The notes below the pieces were generated by a model. That model was not told the DNA's origin. It was given only the letters and a program-made list of their open reading frames with translations, and searched no databases. From an uncultured bacterium (GTDB lineage: Bacteria > Planctomycetota > JAJSAM01 > JAJVHW01): a stretch of 64,000 nt of DNA. Location: assembly GCA_937996235.1 (NCBI GenBank), contig CALKVK010000032.1, forward strand, positions 186,001 to 250,000. The letters are read 5' to 3'. Positions within the stretch are counted from its first letter, which is position 1; the number at the start of each line of letters is the position of its first letter. The position numbers were made by a program, and so were the translations under genes. Below, piece by piece: positions 30,512 through 39,377 of the stretch.

Positions 30512-31053
30512 CCTCGGCGCCATCGTGGCGCACCGGGCGCCGCGGCGAGAGCTGCGCGGCGTGCGGCCGCGCGTTCGCGGCTGGCGAGAGCGTCGTGTCG
30601 TCGCTGCACGAGACGGAGTCGCCGCCCGACGCGGACGCCGCCGGCGACGGAGCGCCGGCGTTCGCGCGCCGCGATGCGTGCGACGCCTGCGCCGCCGACG
30701 TCACCGCGGCGGCGGAGAGCGCCGCGGCGTACTCGTGGTGGCGCTGGACCGTCCCCGCGCCGGAGCAGAAGCGCGCCGCGTTCGACCTCGGCGTCGCCCG
30801 GGAGTTCCTGGTGCGGCTCCTGCGCGAGGACGAGCCCGCCCGCGCGCCGCTGCGCTATCTGCTCGCGCTCCTGCTCCTCCGCAAGCGCGTCGTACGCGTC
30901 GACGAGCAGTTCCGCGACGAGCGCGGCGAGGTGCTCTCGCTGCGCATCCCGCCCGACGAGACGGTGTGGGAGATCGTCGCGGTCGAGCTGGACGAGGCGG
31001 CGACGGAGTCGCTGCGCGAGCAACTCGGACAGCTCTTCGACCTCGGCGACTGA
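30508..31053 (+). CDS. Small conserved-looking protein with paired cysteines
   Basis: A 181-residue cytoplasmic-looking protein. The N-terminal half carries CAACGRAF and, about 40 residues on, CDACAADV; the two CxxC pairs could bind one zinc ion. The second half is helical (FDLGVAREFLVRLLRE; LRYLLALLLLRKRVVRV) and ends in a strand-rich acidic part (EVLSLRIPPDETVWEIVAVE). I know no family name for it. The GTG start overlaps the stop of the HEAT-repeat lipoprotein gene (GTGA), which suggests they act together. Its stop is 20 bases from the stop of the convergent membrane-protein gene. Confidence 0.6.
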   Translation: MTSAPSWRTGRRGESCAACGRAFAAGESVVSSLHETESPPDADAAGDGAPAFARRDACDACAADVTAAAESAAAYSWWRWTVPAPEQKRAAFDLGVAREFLVRLLREDEPARAPLRYLLALLLLRKRVVRVDEQFRDERGEVLSLRIPPDETVWEIVAVELDEAATESLREQLGQLFDLGD

Positions 31054-31072
31054 CGGACGCGCGGCGTCGCCG

Positions 31073-32704
31073 TCACCGCACCTCGAACGCGATCGCCGCC
31101 GCGTCGTCGTGCAGCGGCGTCGCCCAGCCCGCGGCTCGGAGCTGCGCCTCGAGCGCGGCGTAGCGGCGCGGCGCGCGGGCGTCGGGACTCCGCCACAGCA
31201 CGACGAAGCGTGCGCCGAAGCGCTCGACCAGGGCGGCGTGCAGCGCGGCGTCGTCGAGGAGTCCGGCACCGGCCGCGGCGTACGCGCGCGCGTCGTCGGC
31301 GTCGTGCGCGACGAGCCACCACGGGTCCATCCCGGTCACGAAGCGCAGGCGCGGTGCGAAGTGGAAGAGGGGCGCGAAGTCGTCCCAGCTCCCGTGCCAG
31401 ACCACGTCGCCGTCGCGGGCGCGCGCGTCCACGGCCGCGAGCGCCGGACGGAGGTCCGCGCCGCGGTCGGGTGCCCGCTCGCGAGCGAGCCGGAGATACG
31501 CGGGCAGCGCGGCGAGCGCGAGGAGCGCCGCGGCCGCGCCGACGATCTGGCGGTGCGCGCGGACGCCGCCGGGCGCCGCCGGTCCGGAGAGCGAGCACGC
31601 GGCGCCGAGCAGCGCGAACACGTGCCAGTACTCGAAGAAGCGTCCCGAGCGCAGGGTCCCCGCGAGTCCGGCGAGCGCGAGCGCGGTGCACGCCACGACC
31701 GCGGCGTCGCGCCGTCCGCGCCAGAGTCCCGCGAGCGCGGCGGCCGTCGCGGACGTGGCGAACCAGAGCTCCGTGCCCAGCCGCGCGGGCGCGGGCGGCA
31801 GCAGCTCGCCGGGGAGCGGCAGCACGAGCGTCTCGCCGCCGGGCAGTACGGCCGCCCCGCCGTTCGCGGCCACCCGGAGCGAGCCCTGGAGCAGGCCCCA
31901 GAGGTGCAGCGTCAGCGGGCGCCCGTCGGGCCAGTGGTGGAAGGCGGGATGGACCACGATCCCGAGCGCGGCTCCCGCGCAGAGCCAGCCGGCCGTGCGA
32001 AGCGGTAGGCGACGCTCGGCGAGCGCGCGTCCGGCCAGCCCGGCGCCGCCCACCAGCAGCAGCGGCGCGGGCACCTGGTAGACGAGCAGCGACGCGCCTG
32101 CCGCCAGCGCCGCGACGCGGTCGCGGCCGCGGAGCACGGCGTCGAGCGTCAGCACGAGCAGCGTCAGCACGCACGGCGTCGGTCGGCCGAAGTGCAGGCG
32201 GAACACCCAGGGCGCCGAGCCGGCGAGGAGGAGGGCCGTCCACGCCGTCGCCGCCCGCACGCCGTGGCGACGGAGCAGCGCGTGCACCGCGGCGGTCAGC
32301 GCGGCCGCCTGCAGCACCGCCGCGATCCGCAGCCCGGCGACGGGACCGAACGCGGCGGCGAGCGGCGCGACGGCCCAGTGCCAGGCGAGGCTCCAGTCGA
32401 CGGGATGGTCCGCGTAGGCGCTGTGCGTCAGCCAGGGGAACGCCGAGCCGTCCCACCGTGCCCCACCGTGGGCGAGGAGCTCGGCGAGGCGGCCGTGGAA
32501 CCAGGCGTCGCGGTCCGGGAACCCCGGCAGGGCGAGCTCCAGGGCGGCGTGCAAGGCGAGCGCGAGGGCGAACACCCAGCGTGTGCGCAGCCCCGCCGCA
32601 GCCCCTGCCGGAGCACGCTGCGAGCTCACGCCGGGCGGGCCGATTCGGGTGCGGCGGCGGCCGCCACATGCCGGCCGGACGCCGCTGCGGCGGAGTTCCC
32701 ACAT
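31073..32704 (-). CDS. Polytopic membrane protein, GT-C glycosyltransferase-like
   Basis: A protein of about 540 residues with roughly ten hydrophobic segments between residues 45 and 430, then a soluble C-terminal domain of about 110 residues. After the first membrane segment comes FPDRDAWFHGRLAELL; an acidic motif in this first loop is typical of GT-C enzymes that transfer sugars from lipid-linked donors (PMT, STT3 and related families). That is the only functional hint. The start is uncertain: the frame is open to 32722 and a GTG at 32629 would give a shorter leader; no ribosome binding site decides between them. It is divergent from mraZ. Confidence 0.55.
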   Translation of the reverse strand: MWELRRSGVRPACGGRRRTRIGPPGVSSQRAPAGAAAGLRTRWVFALALALHAALELALPGFPDRDAWFHGRLAELLAHGGARWDGSAFPWLTHSAYADHPVDWSLAWHWAVAPLAAAFGPVAGLRIAAVLQAAALTAAVHALLRRHGVRAATAWTALLLAGSAPWVFRLHFGRPTPCVLTLLVLTLDAVLRGRDRVAALAAGASLLVYQVPAPLLLVGGAGLAGRALAERRLPLRTAGWLCAGAALGIVVHPAFHHWPDGRPLTLHLWGLLQGSLRVAANGGAAVLPGGETLVLPLPGELLPPAPARLGTELWFATSATAAALAGLWRGRRDAAVVACTALALAGLAGTLRSGRFFEYWHVFALLGAACSLSGPAAPGGVRAHRQIVGAAAALLALAALPAYLRLARERAPDRGADLRPALAAVDARARDGDVVWHGSWDDFAPLFHFAPRLRFVTGMDPWWLVAHDADDARAYAAAGAGLLDDAALHAALVERFGARFVVLWRSPDARAPRRYAALEAQLRAAGWATPLHDDAAAIAFEVR

Positions 32705-32783
32705 CCGCTCGCGAATTCGCACCGGCGCAGGTCGTTCAGTCGCAACGGGTTACGCCGAAGCGAGCACGTCGCCGCGCGGGTGG

Positions 32784-32840
32784 TGGGTTGCAATGGGGCG
32801 GGCTAGTGGGTAAAAGTGGGGGGCTGTGGGGGCCAGTGGG
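32784..32840 (+). promoter_or_regulatory. MraZ-binding repeat array (TGGG boxes)
   Basis: TGGG occurs at 32784, 32794, 32807, 32817, 32827 and 32837, that is with spacings of 10, 13, 10, 10 and 10 bases. MraZ of E. coli binds three TGGGN repeats with 5-base spacers (10-base period) in its own promoter, so this matches the known operator and is twice as long. It ends 48 bases before the mraZ start and probably gives autoregulation of the division and cell-wall cluster. Confidence 0.8.
32788..32816 (+). promoter_or_regulatory. Possible mraZ promoter inside the TGGG array
   Basis: TTGCAA (32788-32793) and TAAAAG (32811-32816) are separated by 17 bases; each matches the sigma-70 consensus at four of six positions. 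The TAAAA patch is unusual in this GC-rich region. Lying within the TGGG array, it would be blocked when MraZ binds. Confidence 0.4.
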
Positions 32841-32887
32841 AGGCCCGCACACGGGAAGGTTCGCCGAAGCGGAGGAGCGCCCCCGCG

Positions 32888-33346
32888 GTGTTCGTCGGAA
32901 GGCACGCCCGCAACCTCGACGGCAAGAGCCGTCTGGCCATCCCGGCCGAGTACGTCGGTCGGCTCGCGCCGGACGAGCGTGCGGAGATGTACATCACCCC
33001 GGGCGTGGGCGGTTGCATCTGGCTCGTTCCCAAGTCCCACTGGGAAAAGGAGTTCGAAGCGATGGCCGCGGGCTGGTCGTCCGCGGTGCCGGGCGAATTC
33101 TATCACCACTGCCAGCTCCGCCCGGTGGACAAGGCCGGTCGCATCCTCCTCGACGAGCAGGTCCGCCAGCTCGCGGGGATCCCCGACCCGGCGCGCGACG
33201 GCGCATCCGCCGTCATGGTCTGCGGCTCCGGCCGCTTCCTGCAGGTGTGGGACCGGGCCACGTACGAGGGACGCGCCGCGACGCCGCGCGACTTCGCACG
33301 GGCACTCTCCGCCGGCGGCGCCGTGGGAGCGGCGCGCCCCGAGTAG
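32888..33346 (+). CDS. mraZ: Transcriptional regulator MraZ
   Basis: MraZ is the AbrB-like repressor that begins most dcw clusters and binds TGGG repeats. The 152-residue protein has the usual length and the two swapped-hairpin half-domains: FVGRHARNLDGKSRLAIPAE in the first and RPVDKAGRILLDEQVRQ in the second. The start is GTG at 32888, ten bases after GGAGGAG; the frame is open further upstream but that part has no similarity to MraZ. The array of TGGG boxes just upstream is its predicted operator. The rsmH start follows four bases after the stop. Confidence 0.92.
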   Translation: MFVGRHARNLDGKSRLAIPAEYVGRLAPDERAEMYITPGVGGCIWLVPKSHWEKEFEAMAAGWSSAVPGEFYHHCQLRPVDKAGRILLDEQVRQLAGIPDPARDGASAVMVCGSGRFLQVWDRATYEGRAATPRDFARALSAGGAVGAARPE

Positions 33347-33350
33347 AGCC

Positions 33351-34283
33351 GTGCCTGCGACCCACGTCCCCGTGCTGCTCGACGAGGTGCTCGACGCCCT
33401 GCAGCCGGAGGCGGCGGGGGTGCTCTTCGACGGCACGCTCGGGCTGGGCGGCCACGCCGCCGGCTGGCTCCGCGCCACGGCGGAGCGTGGCGCTGTCGGC
33501 CGCTGCGTCGCGACCGACCGCGACGCCGCCGCGCTCGCCCGTGCCCGCGAGCGGCTCGAGGCCGAGTTCCCCGGCCGGCTGGCGGCGCTCCACGCCTCGT
33601 ACGAGGACGCGCCGCGGGCGCTGGCCGAGGCGGGTCTCGACCGCGTCGACGCGGCGCTCCTCGACCTCGGCGCGTCGAGCGTGCAGCTCGACAGCGCGGC
33701 GCGCGGCTTCAGCTTCCAGGCGCCGGGACCGCTCGACATGCGGATGGACCCCGACTCCGGGGGGCGCACGGCGGCCGAACTGGTCAACGACGCGTCGGAG
33801 GCGGAGCTCGCGGACGTGTTCGCGCGCTTCGGCGAGGAGCCCGCTGCAGAGCGCGTGGCGCGCGCGATCGTCGCGGAGCGCCGCGCGGCACCCTTCCGTG
33901 ACACGCTGCGGTTCGCCGAGTGCGTCGCCCGCGCCTGCGGTGGCCGACGCGGCCGCCTGCACCCCGCGACGCGCGTCTTCCAGGCGCTGCGCATCGCCGT
34001 GAACGACGAGCTCGGGCGCCTCGCGCGCGGCCTGCCGGCCGTGGCGGCGTGCGTGCGCCGCGGCGGCCGCTTCGCGGTGCTGAGCTTCCACCGCCTCGAG
34101 GACGCGGCGGTGAAGCGCTTCTTCCGCGCGGGAGCGCAGGGCGGGCGCTTCCGCGAACTCGCGGACCGCACGCCCTCGCGCGCCGAGCAGGCGCGCAATC
34201 CTCGCAGCCGCTCCGCCCGGCTGCGCGCCGTCGAGGTCCTGACCGACGCCGTGGCGCCGGTCGCATCGGGAGACCGCACATGA
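33351..34283 (+). CDS. rsmH: 16S rRNA (cytosine-1402 N4) methyltransferase
   Basis: RsmH (MraW) methylates C1402 of 16S rRNA near the P site and is normally the second gene of dcw clusters. The 310-residue product shows HVPVLLDEVLDAL at the start, the SAM-binding loop FDGTLGLGGHAAGWL, LLDLGASSVQLDSAARGFSF, the DMRMDP motif and LSFHRLEDAAVKRFF near the end, all family signatures. GTG start at 33351; its stop overlaps the ATG of the ftsL-like gene. Nothing unusual is seen. Confidence 0.95.
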   Translation: MPATHVPVLLDEVLDALQPEAAGVLFDGTLGLGGHAAGWLRATAERGAVGRCVATDRDAAALARARERLEAEFPGRLAALHASYEDAPRALAEAGLDRVDAALLDLGASSVQLDSAARGFSFQAPGPLDMRMDPDSGGRTAAELVNDASEAELADVFARFGEEPAAERVARAIVAERRAAPFRDTLRFAECVARACGGRRGRLHPATRVFQALRIAVNDELGRLARGLPAVAACVRRGGRFAVLSFHRLEDAAVKRFFRAGAQGGRFRELADRTPSRAEQARNPRSRSARLRAVEVLTDAVAPVASGDRT

Positions 34284-34621
34284 ACGCCGACGCCTGGCGC
34301 GCGACCTCGCTCCTCGCCGGACTGCTGCTCGTGTCGAGCGCGTTCGGCGCCGTGGCGCTGCACGCGGCGGACGTGGCGGCGGGCTATCGCCTCGCGCGGG
34401 CGCAGGAGCGCTGCCGGGTGCTGCGCCGCGAGGAGCGCGCCGCAGAGCAGCGCGTGGCGGCACTGCGCGCACCGAGCGCCGTGCTCGAGCGGGCGCGCGC
34501 CCTCGGCCTCGCGGTGGACTACCCCGAGCGCCTGCTCGTCGTCCGCAAGGGCGACCTGCTGCTGCGGCGCCGCCTGATCGAGGAGTCCGGCGCGACCGCG
34601 GCACTGGGGAGGCGCCGATGA
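34280..34621 (+). CDS. ftsL: FtsL-like small division protein
   Basis: A 113-residue protein with one N-terminal membrane segment (LLAGLLLVSSAFGAVALHA), then a helix with heptad-like charge pattern (YRLARAQERCRVLRREERAAEQRVAAL) and a short tail. Size, bitopic topology, coiled coil and position between rsmH and ftsI are what is expected of FtsL, which forms a complex with FtsB and FtsQ and activates the FtsWI synthase. FtsL sequences diverge greatly, so the name rests on context. It is joined by ATGA overlaps on both sides. The ending LLVVRKGDLLLRRR is longer and more basic than in E. coli. Confidence 0.75.
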   Translation: MNADAWRATSLLAGLLLVSSAFGAVALHAADVAAGYRLARAQERCRVLRREERAAEQRVAALRAPSAVLERARALGLAVDYPERLLVVRKGDLLLRRRLIEESGATAALGRRR

Positions 34622-36342
34622 CGCCGGACCGCCTGCAGCTCCGCGCCGCGGGAGCGCTCGGCCTGCTGGTCGTCGCGCTGCTCGGCCTCCTCGTGCGGCT
34701 CGCGGGCGTGCAGATCCTCGCCCACGACGAGTGGGAGGCGCGGGCGGACCGCCAGCACCTCACCGGACGCCGCACGCTCACGGCGGAGCGCGGGACGGTC
34801 GCGGACCGGCACGGGCGCCCGCTCGCGCGCACGGAGCTCCTGCCGTCGGTCGCGGTCGATCCGATGGTGCTGCGGGCGCGCCACGAGGCGCAGACCCTCG
34901 GGACGCTCGTGCGCGAGGAGCTCGGCACGGACCTCGCGCGCGTCCTCGAGGGCGTGTCCCCGCAGTCGCAGTTCGCGTGGGTGCGGCGGAAGATCGCGGA
35001 TCGCGGGGCCGTCGAGCGCCTCCAGCGCCGCGCGGACGCCGAGGGCTTGAAGAGCCTCGTCGTGCAGCACGAGTCCGTGCGCACGTACCCGGGCGGCGAG
35101 ATGGCGTCCCACCTCGTCGGCTTCGCCTTCGAGGACCCGCGGCGCGGACTGTCGGGCGCCGAGGGCGCGGAGCGCCTCGGCGAGTCGCTCCTCCGCGGCG
35201 TGCCGGGCGCGAGCGCGTCGCAGCGGGACGCGTACGGCCGTCGCATCGTGCTGGCCGACGCCGAGGTCGTGGCGCCACGCGACGGCGGCGAGATGCGGCT
35301 CACGATCGACTCGGTGATCCAGGCCTACGCGGAGGACGCCGCGGAGCAGGTGTTCACGGAGCACGCGCCGCAGTCGGCCGTCGCCGCCGTGCTCGACGTG
35401 CGCACCGGCGAGCTCCTCGCCGTCGCGGTACGTCCGACCTACGATCCGAACGACCGCAACGTGCCGGTCGCGAACCGCCGCAACCGCTTCTTCGCAGACA
35501 CGTTCGAGCCGGGCTCGTCGTTCAAGCCGATCGCGATGGGCATGGCCCTCGACGTCGGCGCGGTCTCGCCGAACGAGCACCTCGACACGCGCCCCGGGAC
35601 GATCCGCGTCGGCCGCCGCACGATCCGCGAGGACAAGCACAAGAACCTCGGCGTGCTGACGCCGGGCGGCGTGCTCGCGCAGTCCTCGAACGTCGGCATG
35701 GCGAAGATCGCGCTGCGCCTGGGCATCCCGCGCATGCACGCCGGCGTCCGCCTCTTCGGGTTCGGCGCCGCGACGGGCATCGGCTGGATCGGCGAGAGCC
35801 GCGGCATCGTGACGCCGCTCGAGCGCTGGACGGAGTCGTACACGCTCTGCTCCGTGTCGTTCGGGCAGGAGATCGCCGTGACGCCCGCGCAGCTCCTCGC
35901 CGCGTACGGCGGTCTGGCGAACGACGGGCTGATGCATCCGCTGCGCCTCGTGCTCGACGCGCCGCGGCGCGCCCCGGTGCGCGTGCTGCGTCCGGAGTCC
36001 GCGCAGCGGCTCGCGCTCATGCTCGAGGAGGTCTACGCGTCCGGAACCGCCGCGCGCATCGACCGCGGCGGCTATCGCCTCGCAGGCAAGACCGGGACGG
36101 CCGAGCAGAAGGACCGCCGTGGCGGGATCGAGTACGTCGGCTCGTTCGCGTGCTTCGGCCCGGTGGAGGCGCCGCGGCTCGCGGTGCTCGTCGTCTGCGA
36201 CCGGCCGTCCGGCAAGCCCTACGGAAGTCTCGTGGCCGCGCCCTACGCGACGCGGCTGCTGCGCGACGGACTCCGCTACCTCGGTGTCGCGCCGCGCGTC
36301 GCCGTCGACGCCAACCACGCCCTGGAGGTGCACCCGCGATGA
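34618..36342 (+). CDS. ftsI: Septal peptidoglycan transpeptidase (PBP2B/FtsI)
   Basis: FtsI cross-links peptidoglycan at the division septum together with FtsW. The 574-residue protein has an N-terminal membrane anchor (LGLLVVALLGLLVRLAGVQIL), the pedestal domain (RGTVADRHGRPLA) and a transpeptidase domain with all three catalytic motifs: SSFK (active Ser300), SSN in AQSSNVGMAKIALRLG, and KTGT in LAGKTGTAEQ. Length and order are normal, and no PASTA domains follow. The ATG overlaps the ftsL stop and the stop overlaps the murE start. Presence of an intact FtsI here shows that the organism makes septal peptidoglycan even though no ftsZ is visible in the cluster. Confidence 0.92.
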   Translation: MTPDRLQLRAAGALGLLVVALLGLLVRLAGVQILAHDEWEARADRQHLTGRRTLTAERGTVADRHGRPLARTELLPSVAVDPMVLRARHEAQTLGTLVREELGTDLARVLEGVSPQSQFAWVRRKIADRGAVERLQRRADAEGLKSLVVQHESVRTYPGGEMASHLVGFAFEDPRRGLSGAEGAERLGESLLRGVPGASASQRDAYGRRIVLADAEVVAPRDGGEMRLTIDSVIQAYAEDAAEQVFTEHAPQSAVAAVLDVRTGELLAVAVRPTYDPNDRNVPVANRRNRFFADTFEPGSSFKPIAMGMALDVGAVSPNEHLDTRPGTIRVGRRTIREDKHKNLGVLTPGGVLAQSSNVGMAKIALRLGIPRMHAGVRLFGFGAATGIGWIGESRGIVTPLERWTESYTLCSVSFGQEIAVTPAQLLAAYGGLANDGLMHPLRLVLDAPRRAPVRVLRPESAQRLALMLEEVYASGTAARIDRGGYRLAGKTGTAEQKDRRGGIEYVGSFACFGPVEAPRLAVLVVCDRPSGKPYGSLVAAPYATRLLRDGLRYLGVAPRVAVDANHALEVHPR

Positions 36343-37850
36343 CCGCCGCAGCACGCCCCACACTGCGCTCTCTCCTCGAGACCGCGCTGCCCGGGTGCGG
36401 CGCGCCGGTCTCCGGCGACGTCGCGTCCGGCGTGACGGCCGACAGCCGGCGCTGCGAGCGCGGCAGCGTGTTCGTCGTGCTGCGCGGCACGCACGACGAC
36501 GGCGCCCGCTACGCGGCGGACGCCGTCGCGCGGGGTGCGGCGCTGGTCGTCGCCGAGGAAGGCGTCGAGCTCGCGGCAGGGCTGCCCGTCGCCCGCGTGC
36601 GCGACGCGCGTGCCGCGCTCGCGGCGCTCGCCGCGGCGTTCCACGGCCGGCCCTCCGACACGCTCGACGTCTTCGGGGTCACCGGGACCAACGGCAAGAC
36701 GACGACGACGCACCTGCTGCGCGGGGCACTGGAGAGCGCGGGGCGGGGGCCGTGTGCGGTGCTCGGCACCATCGCGTACACGTGGCCGGGTGTGGAGAGT
36801 CCGGCGCCGAACACGACGCCCGGCGCCGACGAACTCCAGGCGCTGCTCGGCGAGGCGCGCGACGCGGGTTGCGCGAGCGCGGCGATCGAGGTCTCGAGCC
36901 ACGCGCTCGACCAGCGCCGCACGGAGGGCGTGCGCTTCCGCGGCGCGGTGTTCACGAATCTGACCGGCGACCACCTCGACTATCACCACACGATGGAGGA
37001 GTACGCCGCCGCCAAGGCGCGCCTCTTCGACGCGCTCGACGCGCACGCGGTGGCCGCGATCAACGTCGAGGACCCGTACGCGCCGACCATGCTGCGGCGC
37101 ACCGGCGCCCGCGTGCTGCGCTACGGAATCGACGCGCCCCAGCGCCCCGACGTGACCGCACGCGACCTGCGGCTCACGGCGGAGGGCGTCGCCTTCACGC
37201 TGGTGACGCCGGAGGGCGACGCGCCCGTCCGCAGCGCGCTGCTCGGCCGGTACAACGTGCTGAACCTGCTCGGAGCCGCCGCCGCCGCGGTCGGCGCGGG
37301 CGCGGACGTCGGCGCCGTCGCCGCGGGCCTCTCGTCGGTGCGCGGCGTCCGCGGCCGGCTCGAGGCGGTCGAGGCCGGGCAGCCGTTCACGATCGTGGTC
37401 GACTACGCGCACACGGACGACGCGGTCACGAACGTCCTCCGCAACCTGCGCTCCGTCGTGCGCGGGCGGCTCATCACGGTCGTGGGCTGCGGCGGCGACC
37501 GCGACAGGACGAAGCGCCCGCGCATGGCGCGCGCGTCGGCGGAGCTTTCGGACCTGTGCTGGTTCACGTCCGACAACCCGCGGACCGAGGACCCGCTCGC
37601 GATCCTCGACGACATGCTCGACGGCGTCTACGGCGCCCGCAACGTGCGTGTCGAGCCGGACCGGCGCACCGCGATCACGCGTGCCGTGGCCGCCGCGCAG
37701 GTCGGCGACTGCGTCGCCGTGCTGGGCAAGGGCCACGAGGACTACCAGATCCTCGGGACCTCGCGCGTGCCGTTCGACGACCGCGCCGCGGCCCGCGCCG
37801 CGGTCGAGCACGCATGGACGGCGGCAACGGCCGCCGCGGGCACAAGATAA
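36339..37850 (+). CDS. murE: UDP-MurNAc-L-Ala-D-Glu:meso-diaminopimelate ligase
   Basis: MurE adds the third amino acid to the peptidoglycan stem. The 503-residue product has the Mur ligase layout: an N-terminal UDP-binding domain, the ATP loop FGVTGTNGKTTTTHLL, the SSHAL motif in AIEVSSHALDQRR, the region of the carbamylated Lys (YAAAKARLF) and the C-terminal domain with GCGGDRDRTKRP. The substrate motif DNPRTEDP is the one that recognises meso-diaminopimelate, so the wall should be of the Gram-negative DAP type. The ATG overlaps the ftsI stop. A 71-base gap with a small hairpin separates it from murF. Confidence 0.94.
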   Translation: MTAAARPTLRSLLETALPGCGAPVSGDVASGVTADSRRCERGSVFVVLRGTHDDGARYAADAVARGAALVVAEEGVELAAGLPVARVRDARAALAALAAAFHGRPSDTLDVFGVTGTNGKTTTTHLLRGALESAGRGPCAVLGTIAYTWPGVESPAPNTTPGADELQALLGEARDAGCASAAIEVSSHALDQRRTEGVRFRGAVFTNLTGDHLDYHHTMEEYAAAKARLFDALDAHAVAAINVEDPYAPTMLRRTGARVLRYGIDAPQRPDVTARDLRLTAEGVAFTLVTPEGDAPVRSALLGRYNVLNLLGAAAAAVGAGADVGAVAAGLSSVRGVRGRLEAVEAGQPFTIVVDYAHTDDAVTNVLRNLRSVVRGRLITVVGCGGDRDRTKRPRMARASAELSDLCWFTSDNPRTEDPLAILDDMLDGVYGARNVRVEPDRRTAITRAVAAAQVGDCVAVLGKGHEDYQILGTSRVPFDDRAAARAAVEHAWTAATAAAGTR

Positions 37851-37866
37851 GGTGGTTCTACATCGA

Positions 37867-37892
37867 AACCTCACCAACAATGGTGGTGGGTT
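37867..37892. promoter_or_regulatory. Small A+T-rich imperfect hairpin between murE and murF
   Basis: AACCTCACCA and TGGTGGTGGGTT can form an imperfect stem around ACAA, close to TTCTACATCG. This 70-base gap is one of the few in the cluster and is more A+T-rich than its surroundings. It is followed by the GGGAGGGG ribosome site of murF. A role in murF expression is possible but unproven. Confidence 0.3.
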
Positions 37893-37921
37893 CCCCGGCC
37901 TCGGCCGGCGGGAGGGGTGAC

Positions 37922-39364
37922 ATGCTCGAGTTCGACGTCGGCCGCGTGGCGCGCATCTGCCAGGGGGCGCTCGAGGGTCGCGGCACGTCCGCGCCCGTGC
38001 GCCGGGTGGTGATCGACTCGCGCGAAGTCGGGCCGGGCGACCTCTTCGTCGCACTCCCCGGTGCCCGGACGCACGGCCACGCGCACGTCCCGGACGCGCT
38101 GCGGAGCGGAGCCGTCGCCGCGATCGTCGAGCCGGGTGCGCCGCCGCTGCCCGACGACCTCGCCGACCGGGCGCTGGTGCGGGTGAAGTTCCCGCGCAAG
38201 GCGCTCGCCGACCTCGCCCGCGCGCACCGGCGGACCCTGCGCTGCCCGGTCGTCGCGGTCACGGGCAGCAACGGCAAGAGCTCGACGCGCGAGATGATCG
38301 CCGCCGCGCTCGGATCGCTCGGCCCGGTCGTCCAGTCGCCGAAGTCGTTCAACAACGATCTCGGCGTGCCGCTGACGGTGCTCTCGGCGGGTCCCGACAC
38401 GGCGGCGCTCGTCGTCGAGATGGGCACGAGCGGCCGCGGCGAGATCCGCAACCTGTGCCACATCGCGCGCCCCGACATCGGGGTCGTGACGAACGTCTCC
38501 GCGGCGCACCTCGAGGGGCTCGGCACGCTCGACGGCGTCGCCCAGGAGAAGGGCGCGCTCGCCGAGGCGCTCCCCGAGGACGGGCTGCTCGTGCTGAACG
38601 GCGACGACGAGCTCGTCGTCGCGATGGCGCGCCGCACGTCGGCGCGCGTCGTCACCTACGGCGTCGGCGAGGGCCGCGCCACCGTGTGGGGCTGCCGCCC
38701 GGAGCGCACAGCGCGCGGCGTCGCGATCTGGGTGTACGGGCGCATGCGCATGTACCTGCCGGTCGTCGGACTGCACAACGCGCACAACGCGATGTCCGCG
38801 GTCGCCGTCGCGCTCTCGCTCGGCGTCGCGCCGCGCGAGATCCGCGCGGGGCTCCGTCGCGTGCGCCTGCCCGAGCTGCGGCTGCAGCTCCGGCGCATGG
38901 GCGGCGTGCCCGTGCTCCTCGACTGCTACAACGCGAACCCGGCGTCGCTCGCCGCGGCCGTCGACGAGCTCTCCGGCCGCGCGCGCGGCCGGCGGCGCGT
39001 GCTCGTCCTCGGCGACATGCGGGAGCTCGGCCCGCGCGCCGAGGCCCTGCACCGCGAGTGCGGGCGGCGCGTCGCGCCGAACGTCGACGTGCTGTGGTGC
39101 GTCGGGCACCAGGCGCGCGCGTCGTACGACGCCGCGCTCCAGGCGGGTCTGCACCCCGAGCAGGCGTTCTGGTCGCCGGACGTCGAGACCGCTCTGCGCG
39201 AGCCGCTCGTGACGCTCGGGCGCACCGACTTCGCGCTGTTCAAGGCATCCCGCGGCATGGCGCTCGAGCGCCTCGCGGCGGGGCTGCTCGGCCGGCGTCG
39301 GTCGCGCGGCGCCCGCGCGTCGGAGACGGGCGCGCCGCGTGGCGTGCGCGAGCGCGTGCGCTGA
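37922..39364 (+). CDS. murF: UDP-MurNAc-tripeptide:D-Ala-D-Ala ligase
   Basis: MurF completes the pentapeptide. The 480-residue product has RRVVIDSREVGPGDLFVAL in its N-terminal domain, the ATP loop AVTGSNGKSSTREM (with SS where the other Mur ligases have TT), FNNDLGVPLTVL, EMGTSGRGEI, VGLHNAHNAMSAVA and DCYNANPASL, all MurF signatures. The start is ATG at 37922 after GGGAGGGG. It is separated from murE by 71 bases but has no terminator in front, so both probably share a message. The Arg-rich tail after about 450 (RRRSRGARASETGAPRG) is an extra, unconserved end. Confidence 0.94.
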   Translation: MLEFDVGRVARICQGALEGRGTSAPVRRVVIDSREVGPGDLFVALPGARTHGHAHVPDALRSGAVAAIVEPGAPPLPDDLADRALVRVKFPRKALADLARAHRRTLRCPVVAVTGSNGKSSTREMIAAALGSLGPVVQSPKSFNNDLGVPLTVLSAGPDTAALVVEMGTSGRGEIRNLCHIARPDIGVVTNVSAAHLEGLGTLDGVAQEKGALAEALPEDGLLVLNGDDELVVAMARRTSARVVTYGVGEGRATVWGCRPERTARGVAIWVYGRMRMYLPVVGLHNAHNAMSAVAVALSLGVAPREIRAGLRRVRLPELRLQLRRMGGVPVLLDCYNANPASLAAAVDELSGRARGRRRVLVLGDMRELGPRAEALHRECGRRVAPNVDVLWCVGHQARASYDAALQAGLHPEQAFWSPDVETALREPLVTLGRTDFALFKASRGMALERLAAGLLGRRRSRGARASETGAPRGVRERVR

Positions 39365-39377
39365 GACGGGAGGGGCC

